A DNA stretch of 64,000 nucleotides from Amycolatopsis tucumanensis (GCF_021654135.1 NZ_JAKGSD010000029.1:1-64000), one strand, 5' to 3'; shown: positions 1 through 8,603, numbered from the stretch's first letter. The notes: generated by a model not told the origin, from the letters alone. Numbers and translations: made by a program.

Positions 1-42
1 ACCTTCCGACCACCCCCGCCCCCGATGCCTGATTGTGTTTCA

Positions 43-100
43 GTCGCCGAGCAGGGTTGTCAAGGCGGGAAAGCGTGCCTTGACAACCCTGGTCGGCGAC
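43..100. repeat. 24-bp inverted repeat (long hairpin)
   Basis: Arms at 43-66 and 77-100 are reverse complements except for one mismatch (position 51), with a 10-nt loop at 67-76. It lies about 105 bp beyond the stop of the minus-strand dehydrogenase gene and has no T-tract on either side, so it is not a textbook terminator. The right arm contains GCCTTGACAACCC, which recurs exactly at 25154-25166 in the fructose-operon promoter. It could be a terminator, an operator or part of a repeated element. Confidence 0.7.
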
Positions 101-204
101 TAACGATCGGCTGTGGATCGGGGGCGGGGGAGGTCTGATTGGGGTAGTCGGCTGCTTTGCGTTGCCGGGCGGCGGTTTGTGTTGTGGGGCCGCGAAAAGA
201 ACAA

Positions 205-1815
205 CTACCGGCGCGGTAGCTTGTCCAGCAGGCGGAGTCCGATCGTCATGCCCCGAGCCCACACCTTCCCCGGCACCACGCGAGGCGGCCGAAGCCGAAC
301 GCCCCTCTGCACGGCGATCGACTGTGCTTCGGTGTACTTCAGCAGTCCCTCGGCGCCGTTCCGCCTTCCGAAGCCGCTGTCCTTCATGCCTCCCATGGGC
401 AGGCCGACGCTGCCGAAGGTCGCCGCGTAGCCTTCGTTCACGTTGACCGTTCCGGCCTTCAACCGGGTGGCCACCGCCCATCCCGCGGCCGCGCTGCCGG
501 ACCACACGCTCGCGTTCAAGCCGTATTCGGTGTCGTTCGCGCGCTCGATGGCCTCATCCAGGTCCGTGTAGCCGTAGATCGCGACCACCGGGCCGAACGT
601 CTCCTCCCGGAACAGCGCCACGTCCTCCGTCACGTCCGTGAGCACCGTCGGCTCGTAGAACAACGGGCCCAGGTCGGGACGGGCCCGGCCGCCCGTGAGC
701 ACAGTCGCTCCCTTGGCCCGCGCGTCCTCCACGTGGGCGCTCACCGCCGCCAGCTGGTCGGCGCTCGTCAGGGACCCCATGTCCGCGCCGAAGCCGAGTT
801 CGGCGCCCAGCTTCAGCGCCTTGGTCTTCGCCACGAACGCCTTCGTGAACTCGTCCCGGATGTTCTCGTGCACGTAGATCCGCTCGACCGACACGCACAA
901 CTGCCCGGCGGAGGAGAAGCACGCCGTCACCGCACCGGCCGTCGCCTTCGCCACGTCGGCATCCGGCAGGACGATCATCGGGTTCTTGCCGCCCAGCTCC
1001 AGCGAATAGCCGGTGAGCCGCTTCGCGACCTTCTCCGCCAGCGCCTTCCCGGTCGGCGTCGAACCGGTGAAGCACAGGTAGTCCGACTCCTCGACGATCG
1101 CGTCGCCGATGCGCGAACCCCGGCCCAGCACGATCCGCCACACCCCCGCGGGCAGACCGGCCTCCTCGGCCAGCTCGTGCAGCCACAACGCCGACAACGC
1201 GGTCTGGTTGTCCGGCTTCTGCACCACCGCGTTGCCCGCCGCGAGCGCCGGCAGCACGTCCATCGCGGTCAGCGCCAGCGGGTAGTTCCACGGCGAGATG
1301 ACCCCGACGACACCCTTGGGGTGACGCACCTCGCCCGCCTTCGTCGCGACCGGGATGACCCCCGCGGCCCGCCTGGCGCCGAGGATCTTCGCGCTGTGCT
1401 TGCCGTAGTAGCCCGCCACCAGGGCTGTCGCGCTGACCTCGTCGAACGCGTCGATCCGCGCCTTGCCAGCCTCCAGCTGCACCAGGTTCAGGATCTCCTC
1501 CTGACGGCCCAGGATGAGCTCCCCGAGCCGCTTCAGCACCCGCTGCCGCTCGGCCACCGGACGCGCCGCCCACGCCCGCTGCGAAGAGCGCGCCGCGGCA
1601 AACACCGCACGCACGTCTGCGTCGGTGGCCTGCGGCAGCGTCACGGTCGGCAGCCCGGTGAACGGCGCGGTGATCTCCACCGGAGCGGAATCCTGCCCGC
1701 CTTCGGCCCGCCGGGCGAGCTGCGCGGCGCGGGCCGCGGTGGGCGCGCCGGGGATCCCGCCGACGGTGTTCGGTCCCGTCGAAGCCTCACCCGTGTTCGC
1801 GGCGGTGCTGGTCAT
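205..1815 (-). CDS. gabD2: succinate-semialdehyde dehydrogenase (NADP-type aldehyde dehydrogenase)
   Basis: This 536 aa protein belongs to the aldehyde dehydrogenase superfamily. The substrate-binding fold carries GVVGVISPWNYPL, the catalytic-glutamate motif LELGGKNPMIV and the catalytic cysteine in FSSAGQLCVS. The best family fit is the actinobacterial succinic-semialdehyde dehydrogenase GabD2, which oxidises succinate semialdehyde to succinate. The ATG at 1815 follows AGGAGG with good spacing. The first 40 residues are an Ala/Pro-rich extension that is not part of the fold. The gene is alone. A 15-bp palindrome lies 44 bp upstream of the start and may be an operator. The substrate is inferred from family resemblance; a broader aldehyde substrate is possible. 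Confidence 0.85.
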   Translation of the reverse strand: MTSTAANTGEASTGPNTVGGIPGAPTAARAAQLARRAEGGQDSAPVEITAPFTGLPTVTLPQATDADVRAVFAAARSSQRAWAARPVAERQRVLKRLGELILGRQEEILNLVQLEAGKARIDAFDEVSATALVAGYYGKHSAKILGARRAAGVIPVATKAGEVRHPKGVVGVISPWNYPLALTAMDVLPALAAGNAVVQKPDNQTALSALWLHELAEEAGLPAGVWRIVLGRGSRIGDAIVEESDYLCFTGSTPTGKALAEKVAKRLTGYSLELGGKNPMIVLPDADVAKATAGAVTACFSSAGQLCVSVERIYVHENIRDEFTKAFVAKTKALKLGAELGFGADMGSLTSADQLAAVSAHVEDARAKGATVLTGGRARPDLGPLFYEPTVLTDVTEDVALFREETFGPVVAIYGYTDLDEAIERANDTEYGLNASVWSGSAAAGWAVATRLKAGTVNVNEGYAATFGSVGLPMGGMKDSGFGRRNGAEGLLKYTEAQSIAVQRGVRLRPPRVVPGKVWARGMTIGLRLLDKLPRR

Positions 1816-1858
1816 CGGCCCTCCTGGCGCTGGTCGGCGGCGTTACCGGCGAGTACAG

Positions 1859-1873
1859 CATACCGTCGGTATG
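1859..1873. promoter_or_regulatory. palindromic putative operator upstream of the aldehyde dehydrogenase
   Basis: CATACCG-T-CGGTATG is a perfect 7-bp inverted repeat with one central base. It sits in the promoter region of the minus-strand dehydrogenase gene and overlaps a possible -10 sequence (TATGCT on the minus strand). Short palindromes like this are typical of TetR/GntR-type operators. The regulator is unknown. Confidence 0.4.
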
Positions 1874-1969
1874 GCGAGGATCCCTTTTCGTTCGGGAACG
1901 TCACAGTCGGAGATCCACACGTCTCAGGAGTGGGCGGCCGGACCGGGCGAGGGCCGGGCCGGCCGCCTG

Positions 1970-4234
1970 TCACGCCACGTACCGCGCGAGGTGCTCGCCG
2001 GTCAGCGTCGAGCGGGCGGCCGCGAGCTCGGCCGGACTGCCCTCGAACACGATGCTCCCGCCGTCGCTGCCCGCGCCCGGCCCGAGGTCGATGACGTGGT
2101 CGGCGTGCGCGATGACCGCCAGGTGGTGCTCGACGACCACCACCGAGCGCCCGGAGTCCACCAGCCGGTCGAGCAGCTCCAGCAGCTGGGCGACGTCGGC
2201 CAGGTGGAGCCCGGTCGTCGGCTCGTCGAGGACGAGCACCGGGGCGTCGGCGGCCATGTGCACGGCGAGCTTGAGCCGCTGCCGCTCCCCGCCGGACAGG
2301 GTGGTCAAGGGCTGGCCGAGCGTGAGGTACCCGAGGCCGACGTCGCGCAGCCGCACCAGGATCCGGTGCGCGGCAGGCAACCCGGTGGCGAAGAACACCG
2401 CGGCCTCGGCGACCGTCATCGCCAGCACCTCGGCGATGTTGCGCCCGCCGAGCCGGTGTTTCAGCACGTGGGCCTGGAAGCGGCGGCCCTCGCACTCCTC
2501 GCACACGGTGGTCACCCCGGCCATGAGCGCCAGGTCGGTGTAGACGACGCCGGCGCCCTTGCAGGCCGGGCACGCGCCTTCGGAGTTGGAGCTGAACAAC
2601 GCCGGCTTGACCCCGCCGGCCTTGGCGAACGCGGCGCGCACCGGGTCGAGCAGCCCGGTGTAGGTCGCCGGGTTGGAGCGGCGCGAGCCCCGGATCGCGC
2701 TCTGGTCGACGACGACCACGCCCTCGTGCCGGGCCACGGCCCCGTGGACCAGCGAGCTCTTGCCGGACCCGGCCACCCCGGTGACCACCGTGAGCACGCC
2801 CAGTGGCACGTCCACGTCGACCTTCCGCAGGTTGTTCTCGGCGGCGCCGCGGACGGGCAGGGCCCCGGTGGGGACGCGCACGCTCTCCTTGACCGCGGCG
2901 CGGTAGCCCAGGTGCCGCCCGGTGAGCGTGCCGGAGGCACGCAACCCGTCGACGTCGCCTTCGTAGCAGACCTGCCCGCCCGCGGTGCCCGCACCGGGAC
3001 CGAGGTCGACGACGTGGTCGGCGATCCGGATCGTCTCCGGCTTGTGCTCGACCACCAGCACCGTGTTGCCCTTGTCCCGCAGGCGCAGCAGCAGCTCGTG
3101 CATGCGGTGGATGTCGTGCGGGTGCAGCCCGACGGTCGGCTCGTCGAACACGTAGGTGACGTCCGTCAGGCTGGAGCCGAGGTGGCGGACCATCTTCACG
3201 CGCTGCGCCTCGCCGCCCGACAGCGTCCCGGCGGGCCGGTCAAGTGACAGGTAGCCGAGGCCGATCTCGACGAACGAGTCCAGGGTGCGGCCCAGGTTCG
3301 CCAGCAGCGGAGCCACCGAGGGGGCGCTCAGCCCGCGCACCCACCGGGCCAGGTCGCTGATCTGCATGGCGCAGGCGTCGGCGATGTTGATCCCGTCGAT
3401 GCGGGAGGCCAGCGCCGCCGCGTTCAGTCTCGCCCCACCGCACTCCGGGCACGCGGCGAAGGTGACCGCCCGCTCCACGAAGGCGCGCACGTGTGGCTGC
3501 AGTGCGTCCTTGTCCTTGGACAGCAACGACTTCCGCACCCGGTGGAGCAGGCCCTCGTAGGAGATGCTCGAGCCGCCGAGCCGGATCTTGGTCTGGTCGC
3601 GGTGCAGCAGGTCGTGCAGCTCGGTGTCGCTGTAGTCGCGGATCTTCTTGTCCGGGTCGAGGAACCCGGAGCCGGTGTAGGTGCGCACGAGCCAGCCGTC
3701 CGGGGTGAAGCCGGGCACTTGGATGGCGCCCTCGGACAGGCTCCGGTCCCGGTCGACGACGGCGCCGAGGTCGATCTCGGACACCTGGCCGGTGCCCTCG
3801 CAGCGCGGACAGGCCCCGGCGGGCAGGTTGAAGCTGTAGTGGAACCCGGGGCCGGCGCTGGGCTCGCCGAGGCGGGAGAACACGATCCGCAGCATGGCGT
3901 GCACGTCGGTGGCGGTGCCGACGGTGGAGCGGGAGTTCGGGGTCATCCGCTCCTGGTCGACCACGATCGCCGTGGTCAGGCCCTCCAGGACGTCGACGTC
4001 GGGGCGGGCGGCCCGTGGCAGGAAGCCCTGGACGAAGGCGGAGTAGGTCTCGTTGATCAGCCGCTGCGACTCCGCGGCGATCGTGCCGAACACCAGCGAG
4101 CTCTTGCCGGAGCCGGAGACTCCGGTGAACACGGTGAGGCGGCGTTTGGGGATGGTGACGTCGACGTCGCGCAGGTTGTTGACGCGAGCGCCCAGGACGC
4201 GGATCAGGGCATGGCTGTCGGCGGGGTGTCCCAT
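1970..4234 (-). CDS. UvrA-like ABC ATPase (short excinuclease-A paralog)
   Basis: This 754 aa protein has two fused ABC ATPase domains of UvrA type. The first Walker A (GVSGSGKSS, about residues 38-46) pairs with the signature LSGGEAQRV and the Walker B FDEPTVGLHP. The second half has GVAGSGKSS, LSGGERQRL and LDEPTTGLH. Zinc-type CxxC pairs survive (CPRC, CPAC, CEEC). At about 750 residues it is much shorter than canonical UvrA (about 950), matching the DrrC/UvrA2 class linked to resistance to DNA-binding drugs as well as to repair. The genome should have a separate housekeeping uvrA. The stop of the upstream TetR gene overlaps the palindrome before this gene and lies 9 bp away, so the two are probably co-transcribed. 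The resistance role is an inference. Confidence 0.85.
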   Translation of the reverse strand: MGHPADSHALIRVLGARVNNLRDVDVTIPKRRLTVFTGVSGSGKSSLVFGTIAAESQRLINETYSAFVQGFLPRAARPDVDVLEGLTTAIVVDQERMTPNSRSTVGTATDVHAMLRIVFSRLGEPSAGPGFHYSFNLPAGACPRCEGTGQVSEIDLGAVVDRDRSLSEGAIQVPGFTPDGWLVRTYTGSGFLDPDKKIRDYSDTELHDLLHRDQTKIRLGGSSISYEGLLHRVRKSLLSKDKDALQPHVRAFVERAVTFAACPECGGARLNAAALASRIDGINIADACAMQISDLARWVRGLSAPSVAPLLANLGRTLDSFVEIGLGYLSLDRPAGTLSGGEAQRVKMVRHLGSSLTDVTYVFDEPTVGLHPHDIHRMHELLLRLRDKGNTVLVVEHKPETIRIADHVVDLGPGAGTAGGQVCYEGDVDGLRASGTLTGRHLGYRAAVKESVRVPTGALPVRGAAENNLRKVDVDVPLGVLTVVTGVAGSGKSSLVHGAVARHEGVVVVDQSAIRGSRRSNPATYTGLLDPVRAAFAKAGGVKPALFSSNSEGACPACKGAGVVYTDLALMAGVTTVCEECEGRRFQAHVLKHRLGGRNIAEVLAMTVAEAAVFFATGLPAAHRILVRLRDVGLGYLTLGQPLTTLSGGERQRLKLAVHMAADAPVLVLDEPTTGLHLADVAQLLELLDRLVDSGRSVVVVEHHLAVIAHADHVIDLGPGAGSDGGSIVFEGSPAELAAARSTLTGEHLARYVA

Positions 4235-4243
4235 ACCCCTACT

Positions 4244-4870
4244 CTATACACCGTACGGAGTACCCGTTCGGTCGCCGCGATAGGCGCTCACCGCGAGCCG
4301 CTTCCACTCCTCCAGCAGCTGCTTCCGCCGCGCGGGCGCGCCACCCAGCTCGGCGTCCAGCGCCAGACCGCGGGTGAAGTTCACCGTCAGCCAGAACAGC
4401 GTCTCCAGGCGCTCGCGGGGCAGGTCGGGCGCGAAGATCCGGATCAGCGTCAGCGTTTCGCGGCCCAGGGCCCGGTCGACCGGCCGGATCGCCGCCCGCA
4501 GGGCCGGGTCGGTGCGCGCCGCGATCCACAGTTCGGTCGCGGCGGTGGCGAGTGTGCCGGAATAACCGGCCCACAGCAGGTCGATCGCCGCGGGAATGGC
4601 CTCCTCGCCGCTCGGCAGGTCCGTGAACGACTCCGCCAGCGCCGCTGTCCGCCGGCTCGTGAGATGCGCCACAGCGGCTGCCATCAGGTCGGCCTTGTCC
4701 GCGAAGTGGTGCTGCGCCGCCCCTTTCGACACCCCCGCCCTGGCGCAGATCTCCTGCATCGACGTGCGGGCGTAGCCGAGCTCGACCAGGCACTCGATGG
4801 TCGCGTCGAGCAGGGCGGTCCGGGTCTGCTCCCGGCGCTCGGCCTGTGTGCGGTGCCCCCGCGCGGTCAC
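4244..4870 (-). CDS. TetR-family transcriptional regulator
   Basis: This 208 aa protein has an N-terminal TetR helix-turn-helix (residues about 12-58, with GYARTSMQEICARAGVSKGA) and a variable ligand-binding C-terminus. The open frame extends further upstream, but the GTG at 4870 follows an almost perfect AAAGGAGG, so that start is chosen. The gene lies between a divergent acyl-CoA dehydrogenase/racemase pair and the co-directional UvrA-like gene. Two operator-like sites at 4903-4939 sit in the divergent promoter, so control of itself and the acyl-CoA pair is the simplest model. An acyl-CoA ligand is a guess from the neighbours. Confidence 0.85.
   Translation of the reverse strand: MTARGHRTQAERREQTRTALLDATIECLVELGYARTSMQEICARAGVSKGAAQHHFADKADLMAAAVAHLTSRRTAALAESFTDLPSGEEAIPAAIDLLWAGYSGTLATAATELWIAARTDPALRAAIRPVDRALGRETLTLIRIFAPDLPRERLETLFWLTVNFTRGLALDAELGGAPARRKQLLEEWKRLAVSAYRGDRTGTPYGV
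4247..4262. promoter_or_regulatory. palindrome at the TetR-UvrA junction
   Basis: TACACCGTACGGAGTA is a 16-bp palindrome with one mismatched pair. It overlaps the last codons of the TetR gene, immediately upstream of the UvrA-like start at 4234. It could be an internal operator for the ATPase gene or chance. Confidence 0.3.
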
Positions 4871-4902
4871 GTCGCCTCCTTTACCGGCGCTCTCACCGGA
4901 TG

Positions 4903-4939
4903 TACATTCCAGTCGGAACTTACATTCCATCCGTAATGT
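4903..4939. promoter_or_regulatory. tandem TetR-type operator sites
   Basis: TACATTCCA occurs twice, at 4903-4911 and 4921-4929, 18 bp apart. Each copy begins an imperfect palindrome: TTCC...GGAA in the first, and ACATT...AATGT (4922-4939) in the second. They fill the space between the divergent TetR gene (start 4870) and acyl-CoA dehydrogenase gene (start 4962), where an autoregulator would bind. Confidence 0.5.
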
Positions 4940-4961
4940 TTTCCACCGCTGGAGGTCACCG

Positions 4962-6107
4962 ATGCCGTTGCCCGCACCGAAGAGTTCCTGGGCGCAGGAC
5001 CTGGGCGAGTTCCGCGAACTGGCCCGCGCGTTCTGCCAGAAGGAGCTCGTGCCGCACCAGGAGCGGTGGAGCGAGCAGAAGTCCGTCGATCGCGAGCTGT
5101 GGACCAAGGCGGGCGAGGTCGGGCTGCTCGCCATCTCGATCCCCGAGGAGTACGGCGGCGGTGGCGGCACCTTCGCGCACGAAGCCGTGCTGTACGAGGA
5201 GCAGGCCCGCAGCGGCGACGGCTCCTGGGGCGTGTCCGTGCACAACGGGATCGTGGCGCACTACCTGCTGCACTACGCCACCGAAGAGAAGAAGAAGGAG
5301 TGGCTGCCCAAGCTCGCCAGCGGCGAGTGGGTCGGCGCGATCGGCATGACCGAGCCCGGCACCGGCTCCGACCTGCAGGGCATCAAGACCCGCGCGGTGC
5401 GCGAGGGCGACGAGTACGTCATCAACGGCGCCAAGACCTTCATCAGCAACGGCGGCATGGCCGACCTGGTGGTGCTGGCCTGCAAGACCGACCCGGACGC
5501 CGGCGCGGCCGGGGTGTCGCTGATCGTCGTCGAGACCAACCGCGAGGGCTTCCGCCGTGGCCGCGTGCTCGACAAGGTCGGCCTCAAGGGCCAGGACACC
5601 GCCGAGCTGTTCTTCGACGACGTGCGGGTGCCCGCGGCGAACCTGCTCGGCGAGGAGGGCCAGGGCTTCATCCAGATGATGCAGCAGCTCCCGCAGGAGC
5701 GGCTGATCATCGCGGTCACCGCGGTGGCGGGCATGGAGGCTGCGATCGACCTCACCATCGAGTACACGAAGGGCCGCACCGCGTTCGGCCGCCCGGTCTA
5801 CAACTTCCAGAACAGCAAGTTCAAGCTCGCCGACGCCGCCACCGAGGCGGCCGTGGCCCGCGCGTTCCTCGACCAGTGCATCGAGCGGCACCTGAAGGGC
5901 GAGCTGGACGTGCAGGGCGCGGCCATGGTCAAGCTGTGGACCACCGAGCGGGCCAACAAGGTCGTCGACGACTGCGTCCAGCTGCACGGCGGGTACGGCT
6001 ACATGACCGAGTACCCGATCGCGCGCGCGTGGACGGATCTGCGCATCTCCCGCATCTTCGGCGGGACCAGCGAGATCATGCGCGAAGTCATCTCGCGGAC
6101 GCTCTGA
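4962..6107 (+). CDS. acyl-CoA dehydrogenase
   Basis: This 381 aa protein is a full-length acyl-CoA dehydrogenase that introduces a 2,3-double bond into acyl-CoA using FAD. Visible family motifs are IGMTEPGTGSDLQG (substrate/FAD binding), FISNGG, GRTAFGRPVYNFQ, and the C-terminal QLHGGYGYMTEYP followed by RIFGGTSEIM. The ATG at 4962 has GGAGGTCACCG upstream. Its stop overlaps the start of the racemase gene (TGATG), so the two are translationally coupled. The pairing suggests breakdown of methyl-branched or isoprenoid acyl-CoAs, but no particular substrate can be read from the sequence. The promoter contains two operator-like repeats for the divergent TetR. Confidence 0.9.
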   Translation: MPLPAPKSSWAQDLGEFRELARAFCQKELVPHQERWSEQKSVDRELWTKAGEVGLLAISIPEEYGGGGGTFAHEAVLYEEQARSGDGSWGVSVHNGIVAHYLLHYATEEKKKEWLPKLASGEWVGAIGMTEPGTGSDLQGIKTRAVREGDEYVINGAKTFISNGGMADLVVLACKTDPDAGAAGVSLIVVETNREGFRRGRVLDKVGLKGQDTAELFFDDVRVPAANLLGEEGQGFIQMMQQLPQERLIIAVTAVAGMEAAIDLTIEYTKGRTAFGRPVYNFQNSKFKLADAATEAAVARAFLDQCIERHLKGELDVQGAAMVKLWTTERANKVVDDCVQLHGGYGYMTEYPIARAWTDLRISRIFGGTSEIMREVISRTL

Positions 6108-7249
6108 TGGCGGGACCACTCGCCGGGCTGAAGGTCGTCGAGCTGGCCGGTCTCGCCCCGGCGCCGTTCGCGGGCACGCTGCTGGCCGACCTCGGCGCCG
6201 ACGTGGTGCGGGTCGACCGGGCGAAGCCGGGGGCGGACGTCCTCGGCGTGCCCAACGACCCGCTCACCCGCGGCCGCCGGACCATCGGCGTGGACACCAA
6301 GAGCGCCGAGGGCGTGGAGGTCGTGCTGCGGCTCGCCGACCGGGCCGACGTGTTCATCGAGGGGTTCCGCCCCGGCGTCGCCGAGCGCATGGGGCTGGGC
6401 CCGGAAGACGTGCAGGGGCGAAACCCGCGGATCGTCTACGGCCGGGTCACCGGCTGGGGCCAGGACGGGCCGCTCGCTTCGGCGGCCGGGCACGACATCA
6501 ACTACCTCAGCGTCGCCGGCGCGCTCGAACCCATCGGGCGCGCCGGGGAACGGCCGGTGCCGCCGCTCAACCTCGTGGGTGACTTCGCCGGCGGCGGGAT
6601 GCTGCTGGCGTTCGGCATCCTCGCCGCGCTGCACGAGCGGACCTCCTCGGGTCGCGGGCAGGTGGTGGACGCGGCGATGGTCGACGGCGCGGCGCTGCTG
6701 ATGACGCAGCTGTTCGGGATGCGGTCGGCCGGGATGTGGCCGAACGAGCGGGGCGGCAACGTCCTCGACGGCGGCGCCCCGTTCTACGACACGTACGAGA
6801 CCGCGGACGGCAAGTACGTCGCGGTCGGGGCCATCGAGATGCGGTTCTGGGGCGACCTGGTGCGGGTGCTCGAACTGGACCCGGCGGAGCTGCCGGTGCA
6901 CCTGGACTGGAACCAGTGGCCGCGGCTGCGGGAAATCCTGGCGTCGGCGATCGGCAAGTTCACGCGGGACGAGCTGGTCGCACGGGCGGAGGGCACGGAC
7001 GCGTGCCTGACGCCGGTGCTGAGCCCGTGGGAGGCGGCGGCGCACCCGCACAACGCGGCGCGCGGGACGTTCGTGGAGATCGGCGGCGTGGTCCAGCCCG
7101 CCCCGGCGCCGCGGTTCGACCGCACGCCGCCCGCGACGCCCGAGGCGCCCCACGAGAAGGGGGCGGACACCGAGGACGTCCTCGCCGAACTCGGGTACGA
7201 CGCCGAGCGGGTCGCGGCGCTGCGAGCGGCGGGGGTGGTCGCTTCCTGA
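6107..7249 (+). CDS. mcr: CaiB/BaiF CoA-transferase family, alpha-methylacyl-CoA racemase
   Basis: This 380 aa protein belongs to family III CoA-transferases. It carries the racemase signature GHDINYLSVAGAL, whose His corresponds to the catalytic His126 of mycobacterial MCR, and NLVGDFAGGGM, whose Asp corresponds to Asp156. Such enzymes interconvert (2R)- and (2S)-methylacyl-CoA so that the S form can enter beta-oxidation. The start ATG overlaps the stop of the preceding acyl-CoA dehydrogenase gene, which fits joint use on 2-methyl-branched acyl-CoAs such as steroid side chains or pristanoyl-CoA. A true CoA-transferase is the less likely alternative. Confidence 0.85.
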   Translation: MAGPLAGLKVVELAGLAPAPFAGTLLADLGADVVRVDRAKPGADVLGVPNDPLTRGRRTIGVDTKSAEGVEVVLRLADRADVFIEGFRPGVAERMGLGPEDVQGRNPRIVYGRVTGWGQDGPLASAAGHDINYLSVAGALEPIGRAGERPVPPLNLVGDFAGGGMLLAFGILAALHERTSSGRGQVVDAAMVDGAALLMTQLFGMRSAGMWPNERGGNVLDGGAPFYDTYETADGKYVAVGAIEMRFWGDLVRVLELDPAELPVHLDWNQWPRLREILASAIGKFTRDELVARAEGTDACLTPVLSPWEAAAHPHNAARGTFVEIGGVVQPAPAPRFDRTPPATPEAPHEKGADTEDVLAELGYDAERVAALRAAGVVAS

Positions 7250-7520
7250 CGCGGGTTCCACGCGGCCCCACGGCCGCGATTCCTTTCCCCGCAACGGGGT
7301 ACCGGCAAGGTGGGCGGCGCGCAGGTGATCGCCTCCTGACGCGCGTGCGACAGATCGTTTAGAGTGGTCACAAGTCCCGGCTGGGCACGCAGCGTCACAG
7401 CGTCCAGCCATCCGTGTGAAGGGGTGTCGAAAACGTCCCGGTGACGGCAGGATTGCCGTTGATCGGGGGAACCAGGCCCGCGGCGCGCCGCGGGCCCAGT
7501 GCAGCGAGGGGAACACGGCC

Positions 7521-7688
7521 ATGTCGGCGAACACCAAGAAGATCGTCATCGTGGCTGTCGTCGCGCTCGTGCTGTTCTTCCTGATCACGCGTCCGACCGA
7601 GTCCGCAGAGGTGGTGCGCAGCGCGCTGGGCTGGCTCCGGGACGGCGCCGAAGCCATCGTGACGTTCGTCCGCAGCCTCTTCTCCTGA
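7521..7688 (+). CDS. small single-span membrane protein
   Basis: This is a 55 aa ORF starting at ATG 7521 behind GAGGGGAAC. It has a Lys-rich start, one hydrophobic helix (IVIVAVVALVLFFLI, residues about 8-22) and an amphipathic C-terminus. No family is recognised. The long 7250-7520 leader upstream, a strong hairpin just after the stop, and a strong codon third-position GC bias all favour a real gene. Function unknown. Confidence 0.65.
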   Translation: MSANTKKIVIVAVVALVLFFLITRPTESAEVVRSALGWLRDGAEAIVTFVRSLFS

Positions 7689-7696
7689 CCCCATTC

Positions 7697-7739
7697 CGGC
7701 CACGGCCGGCACCGCCTCCCGCGGTGCCGGCCGTGGCCG
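7697..7739. terminator. 19-bp hairpin, probable terminator
   Basis: A perfect 19-bp stem (7697-7715 with 7721-7739) and a 5-nt loop (CTCCC) start 9 bp after the stop of the small membrane gene. No T-tract follows, as is common in actinobacteria. Confidence 0.75.
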
Positions 7740-7801
7740 TGCGCGTCTCGCCGTCAGCTACGGAAAGTCACCAATCTCGGCATCTGAGGGGCGCTGTTCG
7801 A

Positions 7802-7838
7802 CCATCCGGGTGGATTGGGGTGATTAACGCGCTGGTCG
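7802..7838 (+). promoter_or_regulatory. bipartite motif also found at 14769-14796
   Basis: CCATCCGGGTGG (7802-7813) followed by TTAACGCGCTGGTCG (7824-7838). The same two blocks with few changes (CCACCCGGACGG, then TTAATCCGCTGATCG) occur at 14769-14796. Both copies are intergenic. No binding protein is recognised. Confidence 0.4.
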
Positions 7839-7992
7839 CTGAATTCCTTGCCCGGAACCTCTGGCGCGACGGCCCGAATTCCCCCTACGGTGCTCACATT
7901 GCGTGACCAGCCGGTTCTCGCCGGCGAAACGGTCAATCGCTTCGATCATCGCCGTTCGATGGTGGCTTTCAGTGGGGCACGAGGAGGCAGGG

Positions 7993-8475
7993 ATGACCGG
8001 AGATCCCGGGGTGGATGCGGTGATTGCCCAGTGGGCGTCCGAGCTCGAGCGCACGCCGGAGGAGATGGAGGCCGACCGGATCGCCTCCGCCTGGCTCGCC
8101 GAACTGCCGCAGCAACCACCAGGGATTCCCGGCCAGCGGGCCCGCACCGGCACCCGCACGTGGAAGCCGGTGGAGTCGGCCGACCCGGACTACCTGGACG
8201 CGATGCAGGAACGCCTGCCCGAGGTGCCGGTCGACCTGCTGGTCGCCGCGGCCGGCTGGTGGCAGATGGTCGGCGACATCGAAGAGGCCAAGGCCTGGTG
8301 GGACGCCGGCATCAGCCCGCTCGACCAGCGCGCGCTGGACTACCGGTCCGCCGGCCTCAGGCCGTCCGACCTGTCCCGCCGTCTCGGCCCGATGACGGTC
8401 CTGCAGCACCTGCGCCGCGGCAGCGCCCCGGCCTGGTGCGTCGCCCGCCTCGCCCGCCAGCAGCGCGCCAGCTGA
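7993..8475 (+). CDS. hypothetical protein
   Basis: This 160 aa soluble protein is of unknown function. The frame is open further upstream, but the ATG at 7993 follows GAGGAGG at 7981-7987 and is preferred. The protein is acidic at the N-terminus and Trp-rich in the middle (AAAGWWQMVGDIEEAKAWW), with no signal peptide or membrane segment. I do not recognise a domain. It stands alone between the small membrane gene and the transglycosylase gene. Confidence 0.7.
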   Translation: MTGDPGVDAVIAQWASELERTPEEMEADRIASAWLAELPQQPPGIPGQRARTGTRTWKPVESADPDYLDAMQERLPEVPVDLLVAAAGWWQMVGDIEEAKAWWDAGISPLDQRALDYRSAGLRPSDLSRRLGPMTVLQHLRRGSAPAWCVARLARQQRAS

Positions 8476-8603
8476 CCGTCGAGGTCGCGTAACGTCAGGA
8501 AACGCGGCCTCGTTGGTCAGGTGAGGCTTTAGCGCTCGCTTGACACCGGCGCACCTATCGTCGGCGCGCGGGAGCGTGCGGACGTCGGTGGGAGGCAAGG
8601 TTC

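Noticed and set aside
4244..5245. 333-residue version of the TetR protein starting at 5245
   Set aside because: The extension lies antisense to the acyl-CoA dehydrogenase and promoter; GTG 4870 has an excellent ribosome-binding site.
5999..7657. 552-codon minus-strand open frame across racemase and small membrane gene
   Set aside because: Composition is that of an antisense shadow and it spans two well-supported sense genes and an intergenic region.
8476..8603. Possible c-di-AMP (ydaO) riboswitch before the transglycosylase
   Set aside because: The space is too short and I could not find the conserved helices or core sequences.
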